From Histoplasma ohiense (lineage: Eukaryota; Ascomycota; Eurotiomycetes; Onygenales; Ajellomycetaceae), in the NCBI GenBank assembly GCA_017607445.1, contig JAEVHH010000001.1, forward strand, positions 7,316,001 through 7,380,000: 64,000 nucleotides of DNA, in the 5' to 3' direction. A model generated the notes under the pieces. It was not told the origin of the DNA. It worked only from the letters and a program-made list of their open reading frames with translations, and did no database searches. Positions 24,501 through 36,400 of the stretch are shown one piece after another. The position numbers and the translations under genes are program-made. Position 1 is the first letter of the stretch, and every line of letters starts with the position of its first letter.

Positions 24501-25293
24501 CGTCGTTCACGAGTTGCGATTAATAATTATGGGGGCAGAACGATTCATAGAGGCTTCTCTGACTAATCCAATGATTCGGTCATTGATGGCCCTGAGGACT
24601 ATCAATTTAGGTTCTGCAGGCCGAAGATACGAGACGCTTAGACGAAAAAGGAAGAGGGAAGAGAGATACGATTGACATGGATGTCATCTGCTATTATTAC
24701 CTGTGCCGTCAGAGGTTAATACCTCCGCTACAATAAAAATGTTGGAAACCAGCCTGTGGGGAGGCCGTCGAAGTGCCGCGTTGGTGGTATTCTCTTTCGT
24801 TCGTCATACCCTGGCGGGGTAGTTCCAGTGTTCCTGAAGAAGTCCATCATCAATCGGGACTTCGGCTGGTCAAGTTGAGCCCTCTAGCGGCATGTACATG
24901 TACGAAAGCTAGTCCGATGACTCAGGATATCTCCTATATTCCAGATTGTCCTCCAACCGGTCCATGACGCACATGCCCTGTGGTGTCATTTTGTGGGCCT
25001 AGATGACAGATGGGTGAGCAGCAAGAGAGTAGTTATTCCCTTTAGGCGGTGCCCGGGTCTATAAGAGACATGGAAGAGCTCGCTCCTTTGACATGTTTTG
25101 ATAGCACAGATTCTAGAGTAAATTTTCATCAATTATCATATATCAACCTGCGTTTCCCCCCTGTAGCTCCCCGACCTGTGTTTCAATTGCTTTGCCGCGT
25201 TACCTTAATCCATTTTGTGCTGTATCCAACTTTCTCCCGTCCCCCAAGGTTCCCTCGTGCCCACTCCAGCTTGATTGAGATACAAGTGGTACA
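21541..25293. other. 3.75-kb region, mostly without recognisable genes
   Basis: The left 650 bases are the 3' flank of the kinase pseudogene. A short candidate gene is at 22202-22411. A T-rich tract lies at 22717-22757. On the minus strand, open stretches at 24457-24122 and 23927-23489 have slightly protein-like composition and an intron-like GTACGT...CGCAG between 23850 and 23775, but no start codon and no known motif, so they may be a decayed gene. The right end (about 24700-25293) is the arrestin-gene promoter and leader. Confidence 0.4.
22202..22411 (+). CDS. Possible small hypothetical protein
   Basis: A 69-residue frame with a real ATG. It is preceded by a CA-rich leader (duplicated TTAGACCAACAT just upstream) that looks like a fungal 5' UTR. 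The sequence starts MSYNKIISKKVVDSF and contains NITISVATKTSFW; it has no signal peptide, membrane segment or cysteine pattern. I recognise no family. It could equally be a remnant of a longer gene in this decaying block, or chance. Transcript evidence would be required to keep it. Confidence 0.25.
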   Translation: MSYNKIISKKVVDSFTRNGVNITISVATKTSFWERPNLAVDTVAKPFSASLKSFTGTLPEGTADVCARL

Positions 25294-26968
25294 ATGGCTG
25301 TCTCAATTATGAACCGCAACTTAAATGCCTTCCCCCCACGCTCGAAACCCGTGGTGAGAATTTCTCTCAAGGATCAACAGGCATCCCCAGTCAATTCATA
25401 CACAACTCTTGACAAAATCGACGGAGAAGTTAGTATTAGATCTGATTATGATGTTTCCTTTGAGAAACTATCTATCACTTTTGAAGGTAGAAGAAATCCG
25501 GACCCAAACCATATAAAGGGGCCTTGGGAACATTGCTAAGCCCGATCCAATAGGCACCTCTAGAACTGTCATAGAATCACCTGGGCTCTCAGGACCCGCC
25601 ATTGGCCGGTATTCCGCGTTCCACACGTTTTTGTGCCTTGCGCAGCCAATTGATGAACAACAATATCCCCAGTACCGACTTTTCGAGGCTGGTCGAACAT
25701 ACACATTCCCTTTTACTTTTGTTGTCCCTGAGCAATTACTCCCCAGTTCATGCAATCATAAACACAACCATCCTCAAGTCCACGCGGCACACACCCTTTT
25801 GCCACCATCACTCGGTGATCCAACTATATCGGGGAACGGCGGCACGATTCTGGATGATATGGCTCCGCTGATTACGCAAATTCAGTATGCGGTCAGGGCC
25901 CAGGTGTTTAAAAAGTGTCCGGCAGATGATTCCTTCAAAGTGATGGTGGACGCCAAAGAGAAACTTCGTTTCATTCCGGCCGTGGATCAGGCTCCTCCAC
26001 TGAGCGTTCCGGACGATAGCGAGGAGTTCCAAATGCGGAAAGAAAAGGACGTGAAAAAGGGCTCCCTTAGGGGCAAGATAGGCCGAATTGTTATGGCCGC
26101 AGCTCAACCAAAAGCGATCCCCGTCCCAACATCATCTACTACAACTCAATCGGTAGAAGATGTTCCCAGCACTATGGTGACCGTCCACCTTCGATTCGAG
26201 CCCGCAAATGAGGAGCAACAACCACCCCGCCTTGGTAGGATGTGGACAAGGCTAAAGGCAAACACATTCTTCTCGGCGCAGCCTTGGGCCGACATCGCTG
26301 CTAAGAACTCTTCTCTCAACTGGGCGCTCAACAGAGGCATCTATACACAAACTGTCCCTCTCGCATCGCGCTGCGTCGCCTCCGCAACGTGGCAGAAGCA
26401 TACCAGCACCTCATCCTGTTCCCCCGCGGCATCCATTCTCCGTCGCAGGGATTCCTTCCAATCCACAAGCTTAGTCGAGTCCCTGATAGGGCCTAGAACT
26501 GGGTACGCCGGGGAGACCTTCTACACGGCCTCCATCCTGGTGCCCATCAGCCTGCCGTTAACCCGCGCGTACCTCCCGACCTTCCACTCCTGTCTGTCGT
26601 CGCGCACCTACGCGCTCGAAATCTCACTCTCCTACCACACACCCAACGCGAACCTGACTGCTCCCACGCTGGCTCTGCTGTTGCCCGTCCAGATATCCAC
26701 CACGGAGAGTCTCGCAGAAGCTTCTGCGGCGCGTGGTGACCCAGAGCGGGCCGGAATCCCCTATGATGAGTTTTTCACGCCGCGAAGCATCGCACCCCCA
26801 CAGGCGGAATTCACTGAACGCTCGTCGACATTGTTGATGGGGCCCCGGCAGGGTCGAAGCGATACATTGGTATCGACAACATCAGCTACCAGCAGCATGA
26901 GTCCACAGGAATATTCGCCTGTTTCGTCGCCTTGTGCGAGGCGAACGGGAGTCATGACTGCTTGTTGA
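25294..26968 (+). CDS. Arrestin-fold (alpha-arrestin-like) protein
   Basis: Two exons, 25294-25486 and 25554-26968, joined in phase 1 across a 67-nt intron (GAAG|GTAGAA ... CCAATAG), give 535 residues. The N-terminal half matches the arrestin N-domain: PVVRISLKDQQASPVNSYTT, LDKIDGEVSIRSDYDV, FEKLSITFEGTSRTV, FEAGRTYTFPFTFVVPEQLLP. A central segment (HTLLPPSLGDPTISGNG, LLDDMAPLITQIQYAVRAQVFK) is the second sheet. After a basic linker (RKEKDVKKGSLRGKIGR) the C-domain includes GETFYTASILVPISLP and LPTFHSCLSSRTYALEISLSY. The tail is Ser/Thr-rich and ends RTGVMTAC. Alpha-arrestins are adaptors linking membrane cargo to ubiquitin ligases. I see no PPxY motif, so a trafficking role is only inferred. 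The start at 25294 fits the conserved N-terminus; the second Met (25309) begins MNRNLNAFPPRSKP. Confidence 0.8.
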
Positions 26969-29738
26969 TTAATAAACAGTTAGTACCGGACGGTGCCCTG
27001 CTATATGGATCGTTTTCTTTTCTTCTTCTTCTTTCTTCTGTTTTTCTTTTCGTTTTTTATTTTTTAAGTTTTAAAATTGGGATACGGAGCTTTGTGAATT
27101 GAGTCCTTAGTTTTCGTTTTGTTCGCTTTGCGTCTTCTCATATTTCATATCACGACCTCGGCTTTCGGTTTCGTCCAACGGTGATGATTTTCTTGACACC
27201 GTAGACCCATTTTTCTTTTGTTAGATTTGGCTTCTGTTGCTGCTGCTCTATTTTAACGAGCTCTCGGATACCCACATGTGTATTTCTCGTTCTGCGTGAT
27301 AGTTTTTGGGCGGAGAATTTGTCATCTCATGAAAAAGAAAAGTTTTATAATTGCTATTGTTTCTATTTCATATTCTCTTTGCTTCGTATGGTCATTGCAT
27401 TGCCGCATAATTGTCGAATTTTTCCAAGGCCTTTTCGCCATGCCTTATACATACATACCCCAATCGCAAAAGGGCTGTTGTTGTCGTCATAGCGATTCCC
27501 AGTGCTGTTTTTGTTCGGATAGTTTTAATGATTCCAAGATTGATTGAGATGGGCGAATATGTTCTTCCTGCATTTGAAAGATTTTCACTTTGTACTGCAT
27601 AAATGTATTCAATGTTTCAATGAGTTAGCCTCAGTTTAATCCAAGATCCATAGAGCGGCATCAGAGACTAGAAAATGATCCGGGACAACCCGCTTATCTA
27701 TCACTCTCAAAAGTATTAAGCAGGACACCAGGCAATCAAATTTTGAACGGGCGTAAAGCCTACCATGTTTTGTTTCATTGCTCGAAAGTTTCGATTGTTA
27801 TGGCCGTGCAGTAATCTCCATGTGGTTGGTGCGCATGAAGAAAACCGACAAGGCAAAAATTCTGCGAACCCATCACAGGGTTTTAGGGGTCAACTTTCTG
27901 GGCATCCTCTCCAAAACGAGCTGGCTCTTATTGGCGCACACTTTGCCTCCTGTACGTTATCTGGTAGTCACCAATGATGATTCAAAACAGCGGAGGCGAG
28001 GCTTGACGAGGCGAGTTATCAGACTATTGACCACCGCCTTGAAGCATGCGCGCTAACAATTCTCCACGATCTGCAGGGTGGGGTGCTCTTGCTCGAGATC
28101 TTAGGTGCTGCTCACTTGAGACATCGCCTCGTCCTTCAACAGAAGCGACTAATGTGTTAGAAGGGAGATAAAAACTGAAATCTCTCGTATCCGCGCAACA
28201 GATAGCAGTTACTCATCCGAAGCTGGGAAATGATGGGGATCCAGCCGGGGGGCCAGGAGGCAGTGAGGCGGCGGCAGAATGGCGTCCTCGTAGTAGCCTT
28301 CCTCAGCAAGGTGGTGTTGCCAGGTTAGAAAGTTGAAATAGGAAAAGCTTTCACCCGCAGATATTGCTATTGCGTTGAAACTCCTCGTCGAGAATACTTG
28401 GAAGCTAGGGCAAGTGTGTCACATGATTTATCTGACGAGATTGCCGCCGAAAACCCAACTTTGCCAACTTTGCCCAACTTGTTCCCCTTGCCCAGCAGCC
28501 CAACACCAGTATGCCAGCAAATAATTGTTGCGAGGCCGTCCTGCGAAGTCAAATTTCCAGAGCATGCTTGTCAGGCACCGTTCATGCCCGACGGATCGGC
28601 CAGGATTTGTTCTCCTGCAGCTTGAAACGCGCCAATGGAAACTCCCGTTTTCAGCCATTGAGTCGCCTCACCAAGCCATTGAACCGGGGGGTGCATGCTC
28701 AGAGTGAAAGAAAGGCAGCTTGAATATCCACTCCTGAATGGTTGTTTTGAGGCTTCCGGTTCCCACTGTCAAAGAATCTCCAGCTTTGAACAATTTCTTC
28801 AAGCTCGAAGAGCTTCAATCTGCGATGCTGATACCGCAGGTGTGACAGATAGTGTCATGCTGCGGGCGGATTTAATTGGCGGTTCGCGAAACAAGCCAAC
28901 CATTTTGTATCAGCCAGTGATTTTTTGTTTCCAGGGATATCCAGAAACAAATAACCACGTCTTGCGGTTGGAATGCTCACATCGACTTTGAATAAAACCG
29001 CAGAGAGGGGTGACACCCTCTCTCCTACCGGCACTTCTTCGACTTTTCAATCATGCTATGTCGAATTGTTATTGGAATTTTGGGCTGTTTTGGAACATAT
29101 GACGTACATTTAGATTCCAACCTGGCTGTTCAAGGATTCATTTTGCTCTTTCAAGCCAGACACTGGCTGTCACCGCCTATTAATATCTTCTGAACAAGTC
29201 ATCGCGGAGTAAACTGACGACTGACGACTGAGGACTTTACAAAACACAGTGCAAAAGCTTGCTTGTCTTGAAGATTTCTTCGAGCAACAGCCAATCAACC
29301 TGAGCCGCCTGGCCGGTTTGGTGTCAACTACTTCAACTTGCACCAGAATCCAAAGGCTCTGATCCCACAGAAGGTAATATCTAACGCCAACTCTGCCCAA
29401 GTTCAGGGTATGTTTTATTCAACGGGCCGTGGTGTAGCGAAATACAGATGCGAACAAAAGCTATTGGCACGAAGCTCCCTGGAAGTTAAACAAGCAGTTT
29501 ACATCGGGCGGGGTTGTAGGGAGTGAGGCAGAGAAAAACATCAAGTGAGTATAAATAAGGTATCCTCCCAACCGAAAATTCGCCTTTCATTTGCCAGTCC
29601 TTTCGTGTTCATACACTATTGGCTTCTATTTTGCCTGTCTTCCTGACTCCGGCTCAACACCTTTTAATATTCCCATTCCGTTTCTGAGCTTATGCTATCG
29701 TACACTTAGGAACTGAATCCAAAGATTACTCCCAAACC
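26969..29738. other. 2.8-kb intergenic region
   Basis: No gene is recognised. It has a T-rich 3' flank after the arrestin gene (27010-27080, CTT repeats), scattered short frames at 27765-28056 and 28398-28725 in two phases at once with no motif, and then the J-protein promoter with a TATAAATA at 29550. Overlapping open frames in several phases suggest non-coding DNA or an old, unrecognisable insertion. Confidence 0.45.
29550..29557 (+). promoter_or_regulatory. Candidate TATA box of the J-protein gene
   Basis: TATAAATA lies 182 bases before the ATG at 29739, followed by a CT-rich stretch (29575-29690) typical of fungal transcription start regions. Confidence 0.4.
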
Positions 29739-30831
29739 ATGGAGGCGCCAACTGAGATAGACTGCTATCGGGTCCTTGGTCTCACGCAATCCGCCACGGC
29801 GGCGGAGATCAAAAAGGCGTACAGGAAAAAATTACTGATGACCCACCCGGATAAGAATCCGGGGATATCGTCGGATGAGTTTTGCAAGGTTTGTTTATTA
29901 TTCAAGTTTATCCATTGTCGTATATGCCAGAGAATGCTTAGTGATTAACGTGTCTGCTTATCAGGTGCAAGAGGCGTACGAAACCCTCCAAGATGACGAA
30001 AAGAGGAGAGTTTTCGACCAAAAATATGATGATATTCGCGAGGAGTGGGACATGTATGTGCGAGGGGAAACCCGTGGGCGCAAAGAGAAGAAAGCCACTG
30101 GTATCCCGCCCTATGAAAGATCAGCGCCAGCCCCAGAGAAACCGTTTCCAGGACGAAGAACTAGTCCTAGACCATCAACGTTCCGAGCTCACTCCCGGGG
30201 GCCACGCGTACGGGCAACACCGCGCAGGTCGTACTCGCCCATTCATAAAACAAAGGCACGATCTCCGTCCCCTCAAATGCGCAGGTCCCATCGCCCATCG
30301 AAATCAGATTTGCCTGCGCAAAATCGCGGCCCTTCACCAAAACGACATGCATACTCCCAATCGGTCCCGTCATATAACTACAAAATCATCAGACCCCGAT
30401 GGGCCACTGACGACGACATTCCTATAATATCACCGAAATCACACCGACGAAATGAGCCACTTGAGTATGCAGAAATCTCTCCGCGCAGCCCGCGAAGCCC
30501 GCGGACTCCAACCCGAACAAACCCAGTCACGCTCTACGCGGAATCCTACACGGATTACTACACTCATCAAGTGACAGCCACAACAGTACTTATCGAGCCG
30601 CGCAACCAGAACACCGTAAATAAGCCCGTATCACCAGTCACCGCTGAAAGGCCGAAACCCTCACCATTGCCCTACAACACGGTGACAATCCAGCCATCCC
30701 ATAGCTACGCCTACGAGTCGCCTTACGATCACGCAGTGATCGTGGGCAGTAGCCGGCGATTTGAAGGCACCGTTGATTTGCGTTTTGCTCCAAAACTTAG
30801 GATGCAACGTTTTAACTCTGACCTTTTCTAA
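29739..30831 (+). CDS. J-domain (DnaJ/HSP40 class C) protein
   Basis: Two exons, 29739-29888 and 29965-30831 (phase 0; TGCAAG|GTTTGT to TATCAG), encode 338 residues. The N-terminal J domain (about 6-70) reads DCYRVLGLTQSATAAEIKKA, then KLLMTHPDKNPG with the HPD tripeptide needed to stimulate the Hsp70 ATPase, and VQEAYETLQDDEKRRVFDQK across the intron. The intron interrupts helix III, a common place in fungal J proteins. There is no Gly/Phe region or zinc-finger domain, so it is class C. The remainder is basic, Pro/Ser/Arg-rich and probably disordered (SPRSPRSPRTPTRTNP), with Tyr-rich repeats. No signal peptide or membrane helix is seen, so a cytosolic or nuclear Hsp70 co-chaperone is likely; the client is unknown. 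Confidence 0.85.
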
Positions 30832-31812
30832 ATGTGAGCGGTTTTGCCGGTGTACCTTTTTTCGTGGTGTTCTTTTGTGGCGTTGGAGTTTGCTCTGTTC
30901 CACAGTTTCCAGCGGAGCGAGTGCCATGTCGTCTTAATATAATTTGTATTTTTTTGTGTCTGATCGCAAGGGATACTGATCAGGAAAGGGCCAGGCACGA
31001 TACGATTATGATTGGAATTCATCGGTGATTCGTCACGAAGAAACAGACTCATTACTACGACAGGAAACATCGATTAGCATGTTCGCCATTTACTGTACTT
31101 TTCACCTTTTCTTTTTCTGTTCACACTACAGTAGTATCTAGGTGAATAGGGCTATTGGTTCTAGTTTCTTACTCTTCTTGTTCTCCTTCTCCCCCCCACC
31201 GTATTACTTCCTCTCCTTTTTTTCTTTTATGCCCTTTTTCCAATTTTCCTTTTTCTCCTTCCTCGCCTTCTTCAGTTTTATATTCACGGATTTTTTTTTT
31301 CTTTTATCACACGTCTTTTATCCTACTCCGTCCGTTTCATATACAGTTCTGATATCACTCCGTTTTCTGCTACGGATCGGGTTGGGAACCGGGATTGGGG
31401 TTGGCAATCGGGTTTGGCTGAAGGTTTCTTTCGGGCGGTTCCTGGGAATTTCATCATTCTCATTACTATTCTTGTCATGATCAGGAGTCAGAAGGGTGCA
31501 AGGCAGTGATTTAGGATACCCATAATAGGATATATATATATACCCCAGATTTGCCTCCTCAGGAAGCTACAATACTTTTTGATCATTTTTTGGTGTTTCC
31601 CATTTCGCCTTTGAAATTGAAAACAGCGAGTTCATCACTTAATTCAACTTACAGCGTATAACGAATATTAACTCCTGCATGATGGCTTGCCCAAAAGGGG
31701 GAAAGCATGCGCCAAGCTTTGGTTAATATTCCAACGACTTCTCCAACAGACAATTGACACTCATCAACCATCAACAATCAAAACCCCTTATGAATACAAG
31801 CAGAAGCCTGTC
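30832..31812. other. Intergenic between the J-protein and MetAP2 genes
   Basis: 3' flank of the J-protein gene, then a strongly pyrimidine-rich stretch (31160-31330), AT repeats at 31529-31542, and the MetAP2 leader. The open frame at 31142-31480 is translated CT-rich DNA and was not called. Confidence 0.55.
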
Positions 31813-33428
31813 ATGGGATCCAAGACACCGGACAATCATCGCCGGGGCCCAAATGGTAAGTAGAATATATATTTTGTTGTTAGTATGCCGTTTTAACTAC
31901 CTACCCAGAGTCATCACCACCCCCCGCAATTGATCCTCCGAAGCAAGCCGCAGCAAGTGGACTCGTTCATGGTTCACTCGAAGGAGAAAGTGAAGGCGGG
32001 GAGGATGAGGACGACGATAAGCCTAGAGATAACCTAAAAGCTGTTGGTCAAATTGGCAACAATGGTAGGCCAACTCGAAAAATTGCCGTATACTTGAAGC
32101 TAACCCAAGATCAGGCCAGAAGAGAAACAAGAGAAAGAAGAAGAAAAAGAAGAATACAAAGGAATTGGACATCCTACAGACGACCCCGCCTAGGGTTGCA
32201 TTAGCGAACATTTTTCGCAGTCAGCGATACCCGGAAGCTGAAATTGTCAAATACAGCACGGACAATGGCAATCTTCAGCGCACCACTGCTGAAGAACTCC
32301 TCCATCTATCCGTTTTGAACACTATGGACGATGAGTTCCTAAATGACTACCGCAAAGCTGCCGAAGTCCATCGCCAAGTCCGTCAGTATGTGCAGACAAT
32401 CATCAAACCCGGCATTGCGCTCAGCCAGCTTGCCCAAGAAATTGAGGACGGCGTTCGTGCACTAACCAATCACCAAGGTCTTGAGACTGGAGACGCTCTC
32501 AAAGCCGGCATGGCCTTTCCCACCGGCCTCTGTTTGAATAACATCGCAGCTCACTGGACCCCTAATCCTGGTGCCAAGGAGGTTATCCTCCAGTATGATG
32601 ATGTTTTGAAAATAGATTTCGGAGTTCATGTCAACGGCAGGATCGTGGATAGCGCCTTTACCATGGCTTTCAATCCAGTCTACGATAATTTGCTTGCAGC
32701 TGTCAAGGATGCGACCAATGCTGGGCTCAAGGTATGCGAATCGATTTTTTTTTTTTCCTACACCGTAGGGCTGTACAAAAGCTAAAGGAAATCTCAGGAA
32801 GCAGGCATTGACGCCAGGATCGCTCACATCAGTGAGACAATCCAAGAGGTAATGGAGAGCTACGAGGTTGAACTCAACCGGAAGGTCATCCCCGTAAAGG
32901 CGGTTCGAAACATCACGGGTCATAACATCCTGCATTACAAGATCCACGGCGACAAACAAGTCCCATTCGTGAAGACACAAACCAACCAGCGCATGGAAGA
33001 AGGCGACGTGTTCGCTATTGAGACATTCGGCAGTACTGGAAAAGCGTATCTCGACGATGCCACCGGAATCTACGGGTACGGGTACGATGAGAATGCCAGC
33101 ACGGCCGGGCTTCATCACTCCTCGGCCAAGTCGCTATTGAAAACCATCAAGGAGAATTTCGGGACTCTGGTTTTCTCCAGGCGCTACCTTGAGCGGTTGG
33201 GGATACAAAGATATCATCTCGGTATGAGATCGCTCGTCACTAATGGTATCGTCCAGTCGTATGCGCCGCTTGTGGATGTTCCTGAATCCTACGTTGCGCA
33301 GTTTGAGCATGTAAGTAGGCTCACATTTGTTGAGTTAATGTGAAAAATTCTAACAGAATCTTCTGGAACAGACTGTTTTGCTCCGGCCAAATTGCAAGGA
33401 GGTGATCTCCCGAGGAGATGATTACTGA
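31813..33428 (+). CDS. Methionine aminopeptidase 2 (MetAP2)
   Basis: Five exons (31813-31855, 31909-32064, 32115-32731, 32798-33310, 33372-33428) give 461 residues, normal for fungal MetAP2. The enzyme removes the initiator Met from nascent proteins at the ribosome. The N-terminus is an acidic block (GEDEDDDK) followed by a polylysine tract (KRNKRKKKKKKN), the typical ribosome/eIF2-associated extension. The catalytic pita-bread domain supplies the metal ligands: D in LKIDFGVHVNG, D in RIVDSAFTM, H in RNITGHNI, E in VFAIETFG and E in QFEHTVLLRP; the substrate His is in FPTGLCLNNIAAHW. The last exon encodes only 18 residues, including the final beta strand, ending RGDDY. The short first exon is supported by a GTAAGT donor and in-frame joining. 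Filamentous fungi commonly carry more than one MetAP2 paralogue, so the copy number cannot be told from this window. Confidence 0.92.
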
Positions 33429-36400
33429 AGAAGTTGTGGGAGCAAGGTTTCGGGTTTGGCCTCCTTATTTTTCCCCCCTAACTTCAACGGTTAGGGAATT
33501 CCATTGGCTTGCTGAAGCAGTTCAACATGCTTTACTTACAGCCTGGATTACACTCGCTAAGTATATACACTCTTTGAACTTCCAAGTATCAACGACTCAA
33601 CATCAACTTGCTTATCCTCAAATACGGGAATCTATAAAACCCTACGCGTTTATTCCATTAGTACCATTCTTCCATGCCGCGTCTTTCCGATAGAGCTAGG
33701 ATTTGCGACCCTGGCAGTTCTTGTGGGAACAAACGTCCGGTAGAAGCAAAACAAAGCTAAAAGCCGTGTGTACATACATACATATAAAGGGAAAATGCGC
33801 CCGGCGCCTGGTCCCTGGCTAACACCTGACATCCCAAAAAGTTGCCGTAAGTAAGTCCTAGTAATGCACGACGTAGTTTTTTTCTTGACACCTAAGACTT
33901 ACACTATTGTATTTGAGTTGGCGATCGATATGAAAGTAAGCGCTTAAGAAAGCTCCAAGTAGCAGTTGTAGTATTAGGACTAACTACTACTCCGTAGTAA
34001 ATATTAGTTACGTCTCTCCAACCAACACTTTAAGCCAACTGCCCTGAAAGCCTTGCATCCATCCCATGTCCACATGCGCCCAGAGCCGTTTTTGTTATTG
34101 TTGATAAAAAAAAAAAAAAAATTTGGTGTTGCCTACAGAAAGAGCCTTGCCATATCTTTTCTCTCCCACTTCAAATATGGTAAAAATTCTTACCCGATGA
34201 GGTTAATTCCAGGAAATGTCTCGAGCGCTGCAGACCCCCAGCAGCCATCTCCGTGACATGTTGTATACAGAAATCGTTTAGGATTTAATAAGAAAATGTT
34301 TTTATCTCTTCACTGAATTGAAACGGCTTCTCTGCCCTTATCAATATAGGCCGGCCCGATCTTCTCACCGCCAGCCTAATTCCGGCCGTGAACCCCAATC
34401 AGCCGTTCGCGCCACCAAAATGTCCATCCATTGCCGTCGGCTATCGGTAATCCCGTTCCGCTGGAGAAATTTCCGTTCGCGGCAATTTTTTCGTCAGAAA
34501 CTTCGACGCCCGTTTCCGCACCGAGCAAAAGGGTGATGTCCCCATCGGCCGAATATGTTCGCATTGTTTACGAAACTCATAAGCGCACAGGGGACCGGGG
34601 AGACGAGAGGCAGCGATAGGATTTCGATTGTAAACGGCCACGCAATGCCCATGCCTTGCCATGCCGGCTTCTACGTACCCTGATCAACCGCCTTCGAATC
34701 CCGGCACGCTCACCCGGGCAGGCAGGCGGGCACCGTAACGCGACGGCACGGCCATGGTTCTCTGTTCACATGTTCCCAGAATCTAATGTTAGCAGGTAGG
34801 TGTGTATTGATGCCGTGGGTTGCCCGCCCCATGACATGACGTGGCATACTTTCAGGTTCCGTCTGGCGCTTTTGGATGCTTCGCGGTTTGGCATTGTTAA
34901 GAGTCCCCCGGATGGGCCGTGTGCGTGGTTTTTCACGGGAGCTTGATAGTCTCGTGTGAGCGATTTTGCGGGCTGTTTGTGGTGAGCTCGGGCTAAATGG
35001 CTGAGTGAGTGAGTGAGTGAGTGAGTGAGTGAGAAAGTATGTGAATAAATGAGGTCTGCGTCCGCCTTGGCAGGCTCACTGAGACAATATACCTTGTTTA
35101 TGTTTGTGTGGTAGCTAGCGCTTGTCGCGTAGGGAGGTATCATGATTGATGGTATCGCCATCTCCAGGAGGATTCGCTGGTTGGGGATTCCGAGGTGGAC
35201 CATTTCGTTTGGGGGGGAGGAGAGAAGCCACGATAGTTCAGAGGAAATAATAACAACAATTATAATAATGAGTGAGGATGCTGACTTTTCATCGAGCCAT
35301 GCTCTTAATTCTTTTTATTTATTTGTTCATTTTTTACCTTTTTCTCTCTTCAGAATGATTGAAACAGATATAAAATACATCCCCTGCTTCCATTCCGCTC
35401 TACTCAGGCTCTGCGATCAGACTTCGTCAAATGTAATTTGCAGTAAATACCCCGGCTTGAACTCTGTAGCGACAACGTCCGGATACCTGAAGAGCCAATC
35501 TATAAGCCTAGCACATTCCCCTCTGACACATGGCGTTTAAAATGTTCGATTTCCATCCTACGCAAACGCCGTTTGCTCCCCTGTGTAGTCGGCCTGACAT
35601 CATCATGGTCCGGCCCCCGCTCTCGATTGCGGGACAGTGCGCTTCGCAGAAAGCCGGTGGACGGGTCGGACAGAGCCCGTGAAAGCGCACATATGCCGGG
35701 AAGGAATGGTTATTGTCCGGCAACTGGATCTGGTGGAGGGATGGTTGGGTTGCGTGGAGAAATCTGTGTTGGTATTGAATTTGAGGTGAGGTTGGATTTG
35801 CCCTATGGATGCACCTCAAATCGCGTGACTCCGTAGTACGAACCAGGTACTTTCATCTTCATATTATTTCGTGTTCATCGAGCTCGCTTTTCTCGAGGCA
35901 AGCTTGTGAACAGAACTTGAAGTAGATGCCATTGCAACAAAGCTCAAGCATCATTTCCACCATCGCTGATTCCTCAGCACTTCCGTTGCTTGGATGAGTG
36001 GTGGCGGCCGTGGTTGGTTCTGTTAGGTTGCTCGGTCATCCGAACGAGCAGGGCTCAAATCTTCACAGGGGAAGTGGGGGGTTTCTTGCTGTGAGTTCTT
36101 GAGAGCCGTCAAATTTAGCCTCGCGCTTCTGGCGACGCTGCCCTTGAAAAATTTTGTTGTTGTCAGGCCAAGGATGTTGACTGGCTAACGCCGCTGTCAA
36201 ACCATGCCACGGTGTGCTGCGCCATACCTGGATACGCAGGGCTAAGTCTGGGATTCTTGTGACTCGCCGGCTAGATACACCGTTCGTCACCGGTTACTTT
36301 AACTAAGAAACTCCATTTGAGGACTGAATATTCAACCGAATTGATTGAAAGGCAGTCAAAATTATGAAGATTGCCTTGCAGTGCAATGCAGCGCGATGAG

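Noticed and set aside
34684..34715. TTCGAATCCCGGC, resembling a tRNA B box
   Set aside because: The leading GG of the B box is missing, no A box lies at the right distance, and I could not fold a cloverleaf.
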